From Mesorhizobium sp. 113-3-3 (lineage in GTDB: Bacteria > Pseudomonadota > Alphaproteobacteria > Rhizobiales > Rhizobiaceae), in assembly GCF_016756495.1 (NCBI RefSeq), contig NZ_AP023243.1:4530501-4594500 (forward strand): a stretch of DNA of 64,000 nt. Direction: 5' to 3'. Numbering within the stretch: position 1 is the stretch's first letter; each line of letters begins with the position of its first letter. The notes under the pieces were generated by a model. It did not search any database and was not told where the DNA came from. It saw nothing but the letters and a program-made list of their open reading frames with translations. This document shows positions 1 through 9,640 of this stretch, in pieces. Both the position numbers and the translations under genes were made by a program.

Positions 1-267
1 AAGTGCCTGCATCGCGGATATGGCCCGATCCACCGTAATTCCAAAGGAGTTGTGGAAATATTGGTGGAAGCTTCCATTTAGGACATCGCCGAGTAGCAGG
101 TCCGCACAAAGGACATCGACGACATCGGCTGGCAACTCTTGCAGGATCGAATGAAACTCGTTTGGCGCGCTGCAGGCATCCAGAAACCGAACACCACCCC
201 AGCGCTGCATAAGTTTCATAGTTGCGGGCGGCAAGAACTCGGGAACGTCTATTTCCCACTCCTCCAC
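1..267 (-). CDS. DUF4375 (DMP19-like) protein, 3' part beyond window
   Basis: The frame is open from position 267 down to the window edge, giving 89 codons and no stop. The peptide starts MEEWEIDVPEFLPPATMKLM and contains 'LLLGDVLNGSFHQYFHNSFG' followed by an alpha-helical 'AISAMQAL'. That block matches the conserved core of DUF4375 (DMP19-like) proteins, whose function is unknown. I chose GTG at 267 because GAGGGG from the end of sufT lies 8 bases upstream. GTG at 276 is also possible, and ATG at 219 would lose the first helix. The gene follows the sufT stop by 12 bases and is probably cotranscribed with suf. Its base composition looks less GC-rich than the suf genes. The family call rests on the asparagine/phenylalanine-rich motif only. 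Confidence 0.6.
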   Translation of the reverse strand, partial: MEEWEIDVPEFLPPATMKLMQRWGGVRFLDACSAPNEFHSILQELPADVVDVLCADLLLGDVLNGSFHQYFHNSFGITVDRAISAMQAL

Positions 268-279
268 CAGCAGCACCCC

Positions 280-681
280 TCAATACCAGCCAACCGCCAC
301 CTGCGCCTCTTCCGACATGCGGTCGGGCGACCAGGGCGGATCGAAGGTCATGTTGACCTCGACGCCGGACACGCCTTCGACGGCGCCGACGGCGTTTTCG
401 ACCCAGCCGGGCATTTCGCCGGCCACCGGGCAGCCCGGCGCGGTCAGCGTCATGTCGATCTTGACCGAACGGTCGTCCTCGATGTCGATCTTGTAGACGA
501 GGCCGAGCTCGTAGATGTCGGCCGGGATTTCCGGGTCGTAGACCGTCTTCAGCGCCGAAACGATGTCGTCGGTCAGCCGCGCCAGTTCGTCGGCGGGAAT
601 GGCTGAGGCGGAAACGACGGCGTTCGTGCCGGTTTCCGGAGTGGTCTCGGCAGCGATGCTCGCATCATCCATGGTCGTCAC
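280..681 (-). CDS. sufT: SUF Fe-S assembly protein SufT (DUF59/MIP18)
   Basis: The product has 133 residues. A loose 30-residue N-terminal tail is followed by a single DUF59 domain with DPEIP at 49-53, the conserved cysteine in 'TLTAPGCP' (Cys84) and the C-terminal 'DPPWSPDRMS' at 114-123. DUF59/SufT proteins help load or mature Fe-S clusters in the cytosol and are related to eukaryotic MIP18/CIA2. The ATG overlaps the sufS stop by four bases (ATGA), so translation is probably coupled to sufS. The gene is the last recognisable suf member seen. A SufA/IscA-type carrier, which often follows in relatives, is not present in the visible DNA. Confidence 0.93.
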   Translation of the reverse strand: MTTMDDASIAAETTPETGTNAVVSASAIPADELARLTDDIVSALKTVYDPEIPADIYELGLVYKIDIEDDRSVKIDMTLTAPGCPVAGEMPGWVENAVGAVEGVSGVEVNMTFDPPWSPDRMSEEAQVAVGWY

Positions 682-1919
682 CCAAAAAACTTGCGCGCTT
701 TTTCAAGCGCCTCGGCCAAAGCGTCGACTTCGGCCCTGGTATTATACATGCCGAACGATGCCCTGCATGTGGAGGTTACGCCAAAGCGTTTCAACAGCGG
801 CTGGGCACAATGGGTGCCGGCCCGTACGGCCACGCCCTGCCTGTCTATCACCATCGACACGTCATGGGCATGAATGCCTTGCAGTTCGAAGGAGATGATC
901 GCGCCCTTGCCAGGCGCATCGCCGAAGATGCGCAGCGAGTTGATGGCGCGCAGCCGCTCATGCGCGTAGGTCTTGAGGTCTTCCTCATGCGCCGCGATGC
1001 GCTCGCGGCCGATCTTTTCCATGTATTCCAGCGCCGCACCCAGCCCGATCGCCTGGACGATCGGCGGCGTGCCGGCCTCGAAGCGGTGCGGCGGCTCATT
1101 GTAGGTGACGATGTCCTCCGTCACCTCCTCGATCATCTCGCCACCGCCCATGAAGGGGCGCATGCCCGCAAGAATGTCCTTCTTGCCGTAGAGCACTCCG
1201 ATGCCTGAAGGCCCGTAGACCTTGTGGCCGGTGAAGACGAAGAAATCGCAGTCGAGATCCTGGACGTCGATCGGCATATGCACGGCGCTCTGGCTGCCGT
1301 CGACCAGCACCGGAATTCCACGCGCATGCGCGATGCGCACGATTTCCTTGATCGGCGTCACCGTGCCCAACGCGTTCGACATCTGCGTGATGGCGACAAG
1401 CTTGGTGCGGTCGGTCAGCCGCTTCTCGAATTCCTCGATGTGGAAGGCGCCGAGATCGTCGACCGGCACCCAGACCAGCTTGGCGCCCTGCCGCTCGCGG
1501 ATGAAGTGCCAGGGCACGATGTTGGAGTGATGCTCCATGATCGACAGCACGATCTCATCGCCCTCGCCGATGTTTGGCATGCCGTAGCCATAGGCGACCG
1601 TGTTGATCGCCGAGGTGGTGTTCGAGGTGAAGACGATGGTGTCGGTGCTCGGCGCATTGAGGAAACGGCGCACCGTCTCGCGCGCCTTTTCATAGGCGTC
1701 GGTCGCGGCGTTGGACAGGAAATGCAGGCCGCGATGGACGTTGGCGTATTCCTGGGAATAGGCATGCTGGATCGTATCCAGCACCACCTGCGGCTTCTGC
1801 GCCGAGGCGCCATTGTCGAGATAGACCAACGGCTTGCCATAGACTTCGCGCGACAGGATCGGGAAGTCGCGGCGGATCGCCTCGACGTCGTAGGGGGTGG
1901 CTTCGACTTTCTGGTCCAT
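678..1919 (-). CDS. sufS: cysteine desulfurase SufS (class II)
   Basis: A PLP enzyme of 413 residues, the usual SufS length. It takes sulfur from L-cysteine as an enzyme persulfide for cluster assembly on SufBCD. The PLP lysine is Lys233 in 'FTGHKVYGPSG'. The persulfide cysteine is Cys371 in 'RAGTHCAQPLLKRF', the short class II active-site loop. 'TSNTTSAIN' at about 98-106 and 'HHSN' at 130-133 are the other cofactor-binding blocks. It follows sufD after 115 bases that contain a terminator-like hairpin (1990-2013) and overlaps sufT. No separate sufE/sufU-type sulfur acceptor is visible in the window. Confidence 0.97.
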   Translation of the reverse strand: MDQKVEATPYDVEAIRRDFPILSREVYGKPLVYLDNGASAQKPQVVLDTIQHAYSQEYANVHRGLHFLSNAATDAYEKARETVRRFLNAPSTDTIVFTSNTTSAINTVAYGYGMPNIGEGDEIVLSIMEHHSNIVPWHFIRERQGAKLVWVPVDDLGAFHIEEFEKRLTDRTKLVAITQMSNALGTVTPIKEIVRIAHARGIPVLVDGSQSAVHMPIDVQDLDCDFFVFTGHKVYGPSGIGVLYGKKDILAGMRPFMGGGEMIEEVTEDIVTYNEPPHRFEAGTPPIVQAIGLGAALEYMEKIGRERIAAHEEDLKTYAHERLRAINSLRIFGDAPGKGAIISFELQGIHAHDVSMVIDRQGVAVRAGTHCAQPLLKRFGVTSTCRASFGMYNTRAEVDALAEALEKARKFFG

Positions 1920-1989
1920 CGTCTGTCTTTCGATACCCGGGCTCCAGCGTCAGCCGGCCCTTCGCTATGGCTCCGGGCGTTCGTCGCTC

Positions 1990-2013
1990 AAAAAGCCAAA
2001 TCGTTGGCTTTTT
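1990..2013. terminator. perfect hairpin with A/T flanks between sufD and sufS
   Basis: A perfect 10-bp inverted repeat (AAAAAGCCAA and TTGGCTTTTT) around a four-base ATCG loop lies in the 115-base gap between sufD and sufS. It reads the same on both strands and has the stem plus U-run form of an intrinsic terminator. Since sufS and sufT lie downstream, it would act as a partial terminator or a processing stop rather than the operon end. The flanking 'gggcgttcgtcgctc' looks like part of a dispersed repeat, which I infer rather than show. Confidence 0.6.
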
Positions 2014-2034
2014 GTCGACTACGCCGACCGCTCC

Positions 2035-3303
2035 TCACCCATGCGTCACAAACCAGTCGTCGAGTCTCGCTTCCAGCGCCTCGACGATCGTCTCGTCGTC
2101 CAGTTCCTCGATCACCTCGGCGACGAAGGCCTTGACCAGCAGGCCGCGGGCCGACTTCTCGTCGACACCGCGCGCCATCAGGTAGAACAGGTGGTCGTGG
2201 TCGATCTCGGTCACCGTCGCGCCATGGCCGCAGACGACGTCGTCGGCGAAGATTTCGAGCTCCGGCTTGGTCGAGAACTCGCCATCGTCCGACAACAGCA
2301 GCGTGTTGCAGGCCATCTTGGCGTTGGTCTTCTGCGCATATTGGTGGACGTTGATGCGGCCCTGGAAAACGCCGCGCGCCTTGCCCGTCACCACGTTGCG
2401 GATGATCTCGGTCGAGGTCGTGTGCGGCACGGCGTGGTCGAGCACCATCGTCACGTCGCTATGTGTATCGCCGGCCAGAAGGTTGATGCCGCGCAGCTTG
2501 AAATCGGCGCCTTCACCCGTCGTCTTGACCATGACCTCCTGGCGCACGAGCTTGCCGCCGGCGTTCATGACGAACAGCGTCAGTTTCGCGTTCTTGCCGA
2601 TATGGGCCTTGAACTGCGCCAGATGCGTCGCCGTCTCCGGCTGCTCCTGGACGATCAGCCACGTCACCTCGGCGCCCTCGCCGAGCACCAGCTGGCTGAC
2701 GGAACTGACCAGCGCGGCGCCATCACCCGCCTGACGCTCGACGATAACCGCCTTGGCGGCGGCGCCGACGCGAACGGCCAGGCGCACATGGGTCTGGCCG
2801 CCGGCCTGCAAATTCTGCAGCTCGACCGGCTTTTCCAATTCCGTGCCGTCGGCGATGTCGACAAAATAGCCGTCGGCGACGAAGGCTGTGTTCAGCGCGC
2901 CGATCGCATCGTCGCTGCCATAGGGATCGAGCCCCGGCGCGATGCTGCCATCAATCAGTTTTTCCGACATGCGCTGGACGGTAACGCCTTCAAGCACCGG
3001 CGTCCTGGCGTCGGACTTGCCGTTCAGGACCGGCAGAACGGCGGAGCCTTCGACGATCGGCGCGACGGCCTTGGCCATGGCGGCCGGGTCAAAATCCGGC
3101 ACCGCGTTCAACAGCCGGCGCAGATCCGTGTAGTGCCAGGATTCGACGCGGCGCGTCGGCAGGCCGTGCTTGATCGCCTCGATCGCGTCGTCGCGCTTCA
3201 GCATCACCGCGCCGTCGCCCGGCAGCAGCGACAGCCGATCGCCAAACGCGTCGATCAACGCCGTTTCGGCCGGTGTCCGCTGCGGTTGTGTGTGCATATT
3301 CAT
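2035..3303 (-). CDS. sufD: Fe-S assembly scaffold protein SufD
   Basis: This is SufD, partner of SufB in the SufBC2D scaffold on which Fe-S clusters are built. It has 422 residues from ATG 3303. The frame also opens at ATG 3327, but 3303 has AAGG eight bases upstream and gives the usual N terminus MNMHTQPQRT. Recognisable parts are 'PTRRVESWHYTDLR' near the N terminus and the right-handed helix core ending 'CGHGATVTEIDHDHLFYLMARG', where the histidine-rich block matches the SufB/D interface. It sits directly after sufC and precedes the sufD-sufS hairpin. Confidence 0.96.
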   Translation of the reverse strand: MNMHTQPQRTPAETALIDAFGDRLSLLPGDGAVMLKRDDAIEAIKHGLPTRRVESWHYTDLRRLLNAVPDFDPAAMAKAVAPIVEGSAVLPVLNGKSDARTPVLEGVTVQRMSEKLIDGSIAPGLDPYGSDDAIGALNTAFVADGYFVDIADGTELEKPVELQNLQAGGQTHVRLAVRVGAAAKAVIVERQAGDGAALVSSVSQLVLGEGAEVTWLIVQEQPETATHLAQFKAHIGKNAKLTLFVMNAGGKLVRQEVMVKTTGEGADFKLRGINLLAGDTHSDVTMVLDHAVPHTTSTEIIRNVVTGKARGVFQGRINVHQYAQKTNAKMACNTLLLSDDGEFSTKPELEIFADDVVCGHGATVTEIDHDHLFYLMARGVDEKSARGLLVKAFVAEVIEELDDETIVEALEARLDDWFVTHG

Positions 3304-3328
3304 CAGTTTGACCTTGCCTTCTGGCATC

Positions 3329-4084
3329 TCACGCGGCTTCGCCGATCACGCCGGCATAGCCATTGGCTTCGAGGTCGAGCGCCAGCGACTTGTCCCCTGA
3401 TTTGATGACCTGGCCCTTGTAGAGCACGTGCACGCTGTCGGGCACGATGTGTTCGAGCAGACGCTGGTAGTGGGTGATGACCAGGAAGGCCCGGTCCGGC
3501 GCGCGCAGCGCGTTGACGCCGTCGGAGACGATCTTCAGCGCATCGATGTCGAGGCCGGAATCGGTCTCGTCGAGCACGCAGAGCTTCGGCTCCAGGAGCT
3601 TCATCTGCAAGATCTCGGCCCGTTTCTTCTCGCCGCCGGAGAAGCCGACATTGAGCGGCCGCTTCAGCATCGCCATGTCCATGCTGAGCGAGGCGGCGGC
3701 TTCCTTCACCCGCTTCAGGAATTCCGGGATCTTCAGCGGCTCCTCGCCACGCGCCTTGCGCTGTTCGTTCATCGCCACTTTCAGGAATTCCATGGTCGCC
3801 ACGCCCGGTATCTCCATCGGATACTGGAAGGCGAGGAAAATGCCCGACGTGGCGCGCTCGGCCGGATCCATTTCGAGGATCGACTGTCCGTTGTAGAGGA
3901 TGTCGCCTTCGGTGACCTCATAGTCCTCGCGGCCGGCGAGGATATAGGACAGCGTCGACTTGCCCGAGCCGTTCGGGCCCATGATCGCGGCGACCTCGCC
4001 GGCTTTCACCGTCAGGTTCAGGCCGCGGATGATTTCGGTGCCGTCATCGACGATGCGGGCATGGAGGTTTCTAATTTCAAGCAT
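3329..4084 (-). CDS. sufC: Fe-S assembly ATPase SufC
   Basis: The ABC-type ATPase of the SufBC2D complex, cytosolic and without membrane segments. Counting from the first possible ATG (4090), Walker A is 'GPNGSGKS' at 38-45, the ABC signature 'FSGGEKKR' is at 150-157 and Walker B is 'LCVLDETDSGLD' at 170-181. The ETDSGLD form is diagnostic for SufC. ATG 4084 (MLEIRNLHAR) is preferred because AGGA lies nine bases upstream; ATG 4090 is six bases earlier and too close to it. Length is 251 residues. The stop lies just ahead of sufD. Confidence 0.96.
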   Translation of the reverse strand: MLEIRNLHARIVDDGTEIIRGLNLTVKAGEVAAIMGPNGSGKSTLSYILAGREDYEVTEGDILYNGQSILEMDPAERATSGIFLAFQYPMEIPGVATMEFLKVAMNEQRKARGEEPLKIPEFLKRVKEAAASLSMDMAMLKRPLNVGFSGGEKKRAEILQMKLLEPKLCVLDETDSGLDIDALKIVSDGVNALRAPDRAFLVITHYQRLLEHIVPDSVHVLYKGQVIKSGDKSLALDLEANGYAGVIGEAA

Positions 4085-4117
4085 TTCCATTCGTCCTGTC
4101 AGTAGCCGTCTGCCTGG

Positions 4118-4311
4118 CTAAACTCGATTCAACAACTGCTTCAAGGCTTCCAAAAGCCCCTGCCAAAAGCCAGCCGGCGAGTAGGCCGCGGCCAGCAGCG
4201 CTATTCCTATCGCGCACAGCCAGAAAGCTAGGCCCAGGCCCGCTTCCCAGTTATCCACTCGATCCCGCAGGTAGACATGTTTTTCTGCGGGTTCGTGTTT
4301 GCGCGCCTTTG

Positions 4312-4315
<4 letters not shown>
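4118..4315 (-). CDS. small single-pass membrane protein inside the suf operon
   Basis: A 65-residue protein whose ATG overlaps the sufB stop by four bases (ATGA), so it is translationally coupled to sufB. It ends 33 bases before sufC. A charged N-terminal 25 residues ([20 protein letters not shown]) precede one hydrophobic segment at about 27-46 ([20 protein letters not shown]) and an amphipathic tail with a leucine-rich end. No cysteine pair or metal motif is seen; the only cysteine lies within the membrane segment. I do not recognise a named family. The coupling argues for a role linked to SufB, for example membrane tethering, but that is inference. Confidence 0.8.
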
Positions 4316-5829
<1,514 letters not shown>

Positions 5830-6016
5830 ATGCGTTCTCCATCCACGCCGGGGTCAAGGCCCGACAGTTTTCAAACTATGGCACCGCGAATGGCTGCCCC
5901 TGGAGGCGCCGGAAGCGGCGTAAGTTCCATATAGTGCGTCTCGACCGGAAATTCACCCGGCCACTTGCAAACGCACGGCTCTACCAGGCTGCGAAGCCTG
6001 AATTCCTTTGACCGCG

Positions 6017-7180
6017 TCAGGCGGCCTGTTCCCTGCCCGCCCGACGCTGGGCAATTCCCGCCAGCGCCGTGCGGAACAATTCAATGTCCTCGGCGCCCGT
6101 CGCCGGGCCGATCGACACGCGCAAGGCGCCAAGACTGTCGCCATAGCCCATGGCTTTCAGCACGTGGCTCGGTCCGACCTTGCCCGACGAACAGGCAGAG
6201 CCGGCCGACAGCGCCACACCGGCAAGATCGAAGGCGATCTGCGCGGTTTCGGCCTTGACGCCCGCAATAGCGAAGAATGTCGTGTTGGCAAGCCTTGGCG
6301 CGCCGGTTCCAAAGATTTCCGCGTCCGGGACCAGCATTTTCACGATCGCTTCGATCTCGTCGCGGCGCTTGCGCACCGCATCGATCGCCGGCAGTCCGGC
6401 CAGCGCTTCGCGGGCGGCAGCGCCAAAACCCGCGATAGCCGCGAGGTTTTCCGTGCCGCCGCGATGGCCCTTCTCCTGGCCGCCGCCATTGATCAGGGGC
6501 TTCGGCATCATCAGATCGGCTGCGGCGACGATGGCGCCGACGCCCTTGGGACCGCCGAGCTTGTGCGAAGACAGAATCAAGTAATCGGCGTAACCCGCTG
6601 ACATGTCGATGGAAACGCGCCCGGCGGCCTGAACCGCGTCGACGACAAGAATGCCGCCAGCTGCCTTGACGATTTCGGCGATGCGATCGATCGGCTGGAT
6701 GACACCGGTCTCGTTGTTGGCGGCATGGATGGCGACCAGCGCCAGGCCATCGGCCTTGTCGTGACCGGCAAGCGCCGCGGACAAAGCGTCAAGGTCGGCA
6801 ATGCCGTCGGCATCGACGCCGATGCGCGTCACCTGCGCCGCCGGGAAGCGCCCGCCATTCAACAGGCAGGGATGATCGGCCTCGGAAACGTAGAGCCGGC
6901 TCATGCGCACGCTGCCGCGTCCCATCTGCCAATCCGGAGAAAGAAGCGTCGAGGCAGCTTCGGTCGCGCCGGAGGTGAAAACGACATGTTCGGGCCTGGC
7001 GTTGACCAGAGCCGCGACCTCGCGCCTTGCCGTCTCGATCAGGCGCCGCGCGGCGCGCCCCTCGGCATGGACCGATGACGGGTTGGCGCTCACGTCGAGC
7101 GTCGCGACCATGGCCTCGCGGGCCGCTGGGAGCAGCGGCGCACTGGCATTATAGTCGATATAGGCGCGTTTTGCGGCCAT
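6017..7180 (-). CDS. class I (IscS/NifS-type) cysteine desulfurase, first gene of the suf operon
   Basis: A PLP cysteine desulfurase of 387 residues from ATG 7180; an in-frame ATG at 7210 would add ten residues. The PLP lysine is in 'LILSSHKLGGPKG' (Lys207). The persulfide cysteine is Cys330 in 'SAGSACSSGK', the long flexible loop found in IscS/NifS enzymes, so it belongs to a different class from SufS in the same operon. The N terminus 'AYIDYNASAPLLP' and 'NNETGVIQPI' are typical. Its likely role is supplying sulfur for Fe-S assembly or for another acceptor such as tRNA thiolation. The C terminus lacks the long IscU-docking tail of classic IscS. Confidence 0.93.
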   Translation of the reverse strand: MAAKRAYIDYNASAPLLPAAREAMVATLDVSANPSSVHAEGRAARRLIETARREVAALVNARPEHVVFTSGATEAASTLLSPDWQMGRGSVRMSRLYVSEADHPCLLNGGRFPAAQVTRIGVDADGIADLDALSAALAGHDKADGLALVAIHAANNETGVIQPIDRIAEIVKAAGGILVVDAVQAAGRVSIDMSAGYADYLILSSHKLGGPKGVGAIVAAADLMMPKPLINGGGQEKGHRGGTENLAAIAGFGAAAREALAGLPAIDAVRKRRDEIEAIVKMLVPDAEIFGTGAPRLANTTFFAIAGVKAETAQIAFDLAGVALSAGSACSSGKVGPSHVLKAMGYGDSLGALRVSIGPATGAEDIELFRTALAGIAQRRAGREQAA

Positions 7181-7233
7181 TTTCGTCCAGTTGATCCCGT
7201 CAGAAGCCATTCGGTCGTCGTATGGCGTTATTT

Positions 7234-7249
7234 CCTTGAAATTCCAAGG
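7234..7249. promoter_or_regulatory. 16-bp imperfect palindrome in the suf leader
   Basis: CCTTGAAATTCCAAGG reads as CCTTGGAATTTCAAGG on the other strand, so only the sixth base and its partner deviate from a perfect palindrome. It lies between the suf promoter and the first suf gene. It could be a second operator, but it fits no iron regulator consensus I know: it is neither a RirA-type TGA-N9-TCA site nor an Irr box. Confidence 0.35.
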
Positions 7250-7310
7250 CGAGCCGTCCTATTTACGCGGCTTGCGGCGCGGGTGGCCGGGCTCGACGTC
7301 AGGCCACTCA

Positions 7311-7329
7311 GTTTTGAATAGTTCTAAAC
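7311..7329 (-). promoter_or_regulatory. candidate Irr box (iron control element) of the suf operon
   Basis: On the minus strand this 19-base near-palindrome has the form GTTTAGAA, three bases, TTCAAAAC. It matches the Irr/ICE consensus TTTAGAA-N3-TTCTAAA except for one base. It begins four bases downstream of the predicted -10 hexamer and covers the start point, where a repressor would block initiation. Irr control of suf operons is established for Rhizobiales, which supports the assignment. Confidence 0.65.
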
Positions 7330-7332
7330 TAG

Positions 7333-7361
7333 CTTCTAAGAAGACGCTCGCCCTGCGTCAA
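7333..7361 (-). promoter_or_regulatory. promoter of the suf operon
   Basis: On the minus strand TTGACG (7361-7356) and TAGAAG (7338-7333) are separated by exactly 17 bases, a good housekeeping-sigma promoter. The start point would fall within the candidate Irr box. The divergent hydrolase gene at 7421 begins 60 bases away on the other strand. Confidence 0.6.
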
Positions 7362-7420
7362 GGCCAGAGGAAGACTCGTTCCGGGCGCCGCGCATTCGTA
7401 TTACCCAAGTGGAGTATTTC

Positions 7421-8095
7421 ATGCCTGAGGTCATTTTCACCGGTCCGGCCGGCCGCCTGGAGGGACGCTACCAGCCCTCCAAGGAAAAGAGCGCGCCGAT
7501 CGCCATCGTCTTGCATCCGCATCCGCAGTTCGGCGGCACGATGAACAACAAGATCGTCTACGACCTCTTCTATATGTTCCAGAAGCGCGATTTCACCACG
7601 CTGCGCTTCAATTTCCGAGGCATCGGCCGCAGCCAGGGCGAATTCGACCACGGTACCGGCGAATTGTCGGATGCCGCCGCCGCACTCGACTGGGTCCAGT
7701 CGCTGCACCCGGATTCCAAGAGCTGCTGGGTCGCCGGCTATTCCTTCGGCTCTTGGATCGGCATGCAGCTCTTGATGCGCCGGCCGGAGATCGAGGGCTT
7801 CATCTCGATCGCGCCGCAGCCCAACACCTATGACTTCTCGTTCCTGGCGCCCTGCCCCTCATCTGGCCTGATCATCCATGGCGACGCCGACAAGGTGGCG
7901 CCGCCGAAGGATGTGCAGGGCCTGGTCGACAAGCTGCACACGCAGAAGGGCATCACCATCACGCAGAAGACCTTGCCCGGCGCCAACCACTTTTTCGCCA
8001 ACCACGCCGATCTTTTGATCGAGGAATGCGCCGACTATCTCGATCGCCGGCTGGCGGGCGAGTTGTCCGATCCAAGGCCGAAGCGGCTGAGATAG
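7421..8095 (+). CDS. alpha/beta hydrolase
   Basis: A 224-residue single-domain alpha/beta hydrolase from ATG 7421 (MPEVIFTGPAG). The nucleophile elbow is 'GYSFGS' (serine at about residue 108), the oxyanion region 'LHPHPQFGGTMNN' lies at about 31-43, and the C-terminal catalytic acid and base are in 'IHGDADKVAPPKDV' and 'GANHFF'. The 'HPHPQFGG' block is typical of the small COG2945-type hydrolases. The substrate is not deducible. It is transcribed divergently from suf; the paiB-like gene follows after 21 bases, so the two may share a message. Confidence 0.92.
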   Translation: MPEVIFTGPAGRLEGRYQPSKEKSAPIAIVLHPHPQFGGTMNNKIVYDLFYMFQKRDFTTLRFNFRGIGRSQGEFDHGTGELSDAAAALDWVQSLHPDSKSCWVAGYSFGSWIGMQLLMRRPEIEGFISIAPQPNTYDFSFLAPCPSSGLIIHGDADKVAPPKDVQGLVDKLHTQKGITITQKTLPGANHFFANHADLLIEECADYLDRRLAGELSDPRPKRLR

Positions 8096-8116
8096 ACAGG
8101 GAAGGCGCCAGCGCCG

Positions 8117-8767
8117 ATGTACGAGCCTCCCCATTTCCAGGAAACGCGGCCCGACGTGCTGCATGGCCTGATCAGGGCGCATCCGCTCGGCATGCTGATT
8201 TCGAACGGGCCTGACGGCCCGGTCGCCAACGCCATTCCCTTCCTGATCGACGCCGAAGCGTCGCCAAATGGCAGACTGCGGGCTCACCTGGCCAAGGCCA
8301 ATCCGCACTGGCGCCTCATCGCCGACAATCCGGCATTGCCCGTGCTGATCGTCTTCCAGGGCGCCGATGCCTATGTGACGCCGTCCTGGTACGAGACCAA
8401 GCGCGAGACCGGCAAGGTGGTGCCGACCTGGAACTACGCCATCGTGCAGGTGCGCGGCACGGCCAAAGTCATCGACGACCAGGACTGGCTGGCACAGCAG
8501 ATCGCCGATCTGACCACCTCCCAGGAAGGTGCGCGTGAGGCGCCCTGGGCGGTGACCGATGCGCCGCCACCCTTCATCCAGTCGCAGATCAAGGGCATCA
8601 TCGGGCTGGAGATCGAGATCAGCGAGATCCACGGCAAGTGGAAGGTCAGCCAGAACCGACCGGTCGCCGATCGCGCCGGCGTGGCGCAGGGGCTGGAAAG
8701 CGAAGTCGCCAACGCATCCGACATGGCGCGCCTGGTAAGATCCTACGGCGGCCTGGACAGCAATTAA
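8117..8767 (+). CDS. PaiB-like FMN-binding split-barrel protein
   Basis: A 216-residue member of the PaiB family ('FMN-binding negative transcriptional regulator'). Visible blocks are the N terminus 'MYEPPHFQET', 'HPLGMLIS', 'AHLAKANPHWR', 'YVTPSWYETK', 'VVPTWNYAIVQVRG' and the C-terminal 'QIKGIIGLEIEI' with 'WKVSQNRP'. These are the flavin-contact and dimer segments of the family. In Bacillus, PaiB accompanies the acetyltransferase PaiA; no PaiA partner is present here. The regulator label is historic and no DNA-binding domain is seen, so FMN or heme-utilisation activity is as likely. Confidence 0.9.
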   Translation: MYEPPHFQETRPDVLHGLIRAHPLGMLISNGPDGPVANAIPFLIDAEASPNGRLRAHLAKANPHWRLIADNPALPVLIVFQGADAYVTPSWYETKRETGKVVPTWNYAIVQVRGTAKVIDDQDWLAQQIADLTTSQEGAREAPWAVTDAPPPFIQSQIKGIIGLEIEISEIHGKWKVSQNRPVADRAGVAQGLESEVANASDMARLVRSYGGLDSN

Positions 8768-8779
8768 TCTGGCAACGAC

Positions 8780-9595
8780 CTATCTTTCCGGAGCAATCAG
8801 CCGGAAGGACGCCTTGCGGACCGGCAATCCTGACGGCGTCGGACGGAAGATGAAGCCGAGCCGGGCGAACACCAGCCCACAGGCCAGCGCGAAGGCGCAG
8901 CCAAGGCCGAAGCCGGCCACCGTATCGCTCGGATAGTGCGCGCCGACGAAAACCCTGGTCGAGGCGAGACAGGCGGTGATCACCAGGGCGATATACCAGC
9001 GCCGCGGAAACAAGAGCAGGAGAACGCCGAACACCGCCCCCATCGTCGTGGCATGGCCGGATGGAAAACCGGCGAAGCGCGCGTCAAAGGCGAAGGGATG
9101 CAGGGCGAGCACGCCAAAATCCTGGAAGTAGAGCGGGCGCGCCCGGCCGATCGCATATTTCAGGATATTGACCAGCAGGCCGGACAGGCCGACAGCGCTC
9201 AGCACCAGAAACGCCAGGCAAGTCCAGTTGTAGACAAGCATCAGCGATCGCCGCGAAAGGCTTCGCCAATCGGTCAGATTGGCCGCGACGAGCAAGAGCG
9301 CCGCCGGGATCAGGTACCAGCCGCCGAGTGCGAACTGGGTCAGGAATTCGGCCACCCTGGCTCCCGACCATTGGCCATGGACCATCCCTGCCGGCGTATC
9401 GAGGCGAACAAATGCCGCCGCCGTCAGCAACAGCCAGACCAGGCTCCAGAGCGGCCATGCGATATTGGGGTAACGCACGGGACGGGTGGCAAAGCGCCCT
9501 CTCACGATCCGCGTGGTGTCGCCAAAATTGCTCAGGGATCGGCGCCCTACCCCAAGGAGCCGACCGGAAACTGAAGGGCGCGATTTTACGAGCAT
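8780..9595 (-). CDS. PAP2-family membrane phosphatase, possibly an LpxE-like lipid phosphatase
   Basis: A 271-residue polytopic membrane protein with about five hydrophobic segments. It has all three PAP2 phosphatase motifs: 'KYAIGRARP' (KX6RP), 'PSGH' in 'FAGFPSGHATTMG', and 'RVFVGAHYPSDTVAG' (RX5HX3D). The first 45 residues are basic and poorly ordered; the start is the first ATG of the frame and has no clear Shine-Dalgarno. It is the last gene of a minus-strand unit with GT39, LAB_N and GT2 genes, which suggests a lipid A or polyprenyl-phosphate substrate. Removal of the lipid A 1-phosphate before glycosylation is an attractive inference. Undecaprenyl-diphosphate recycling is the main alternative. 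Confidence 0.88.
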   Translation of the reverse strand: MLVKSRPSVSGRLLGVGRRSLSNFGDTTRIVRGRFATRPVRYPNIAWPLWSLVWLLLTAAAFVRLDTPAGMVHGQWSGARVAEFLTQFALGGWYLIPAALLLVAANLTDWRSLSRRSLMLVYNWTCLAFLVLSAVGLSGLLVNILKYAIGRARPLYFQDFGVLALHPFAFDARFAGFPSGHATTMGAVFGVLLLLFPRRWYIALVITACLASTRVFVGAHYPSDTVAGFGLGCAFALACGLVFARLGFIFRPTPSGLPVRKASFRLIAPER

Positions 9596-9640
9596 TGGGA
9601 ATTCGACCCCATTGTTGCCGTCATGGGCATCGACGAGCCG

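Noticed and set aside
1224..3405. Long plus-strand ORFs rich in His, Asp and Arg opposite sufS and sufD
   Set aside because: Shadow frames of GC-rich genes; no motifs or ribosome sites.
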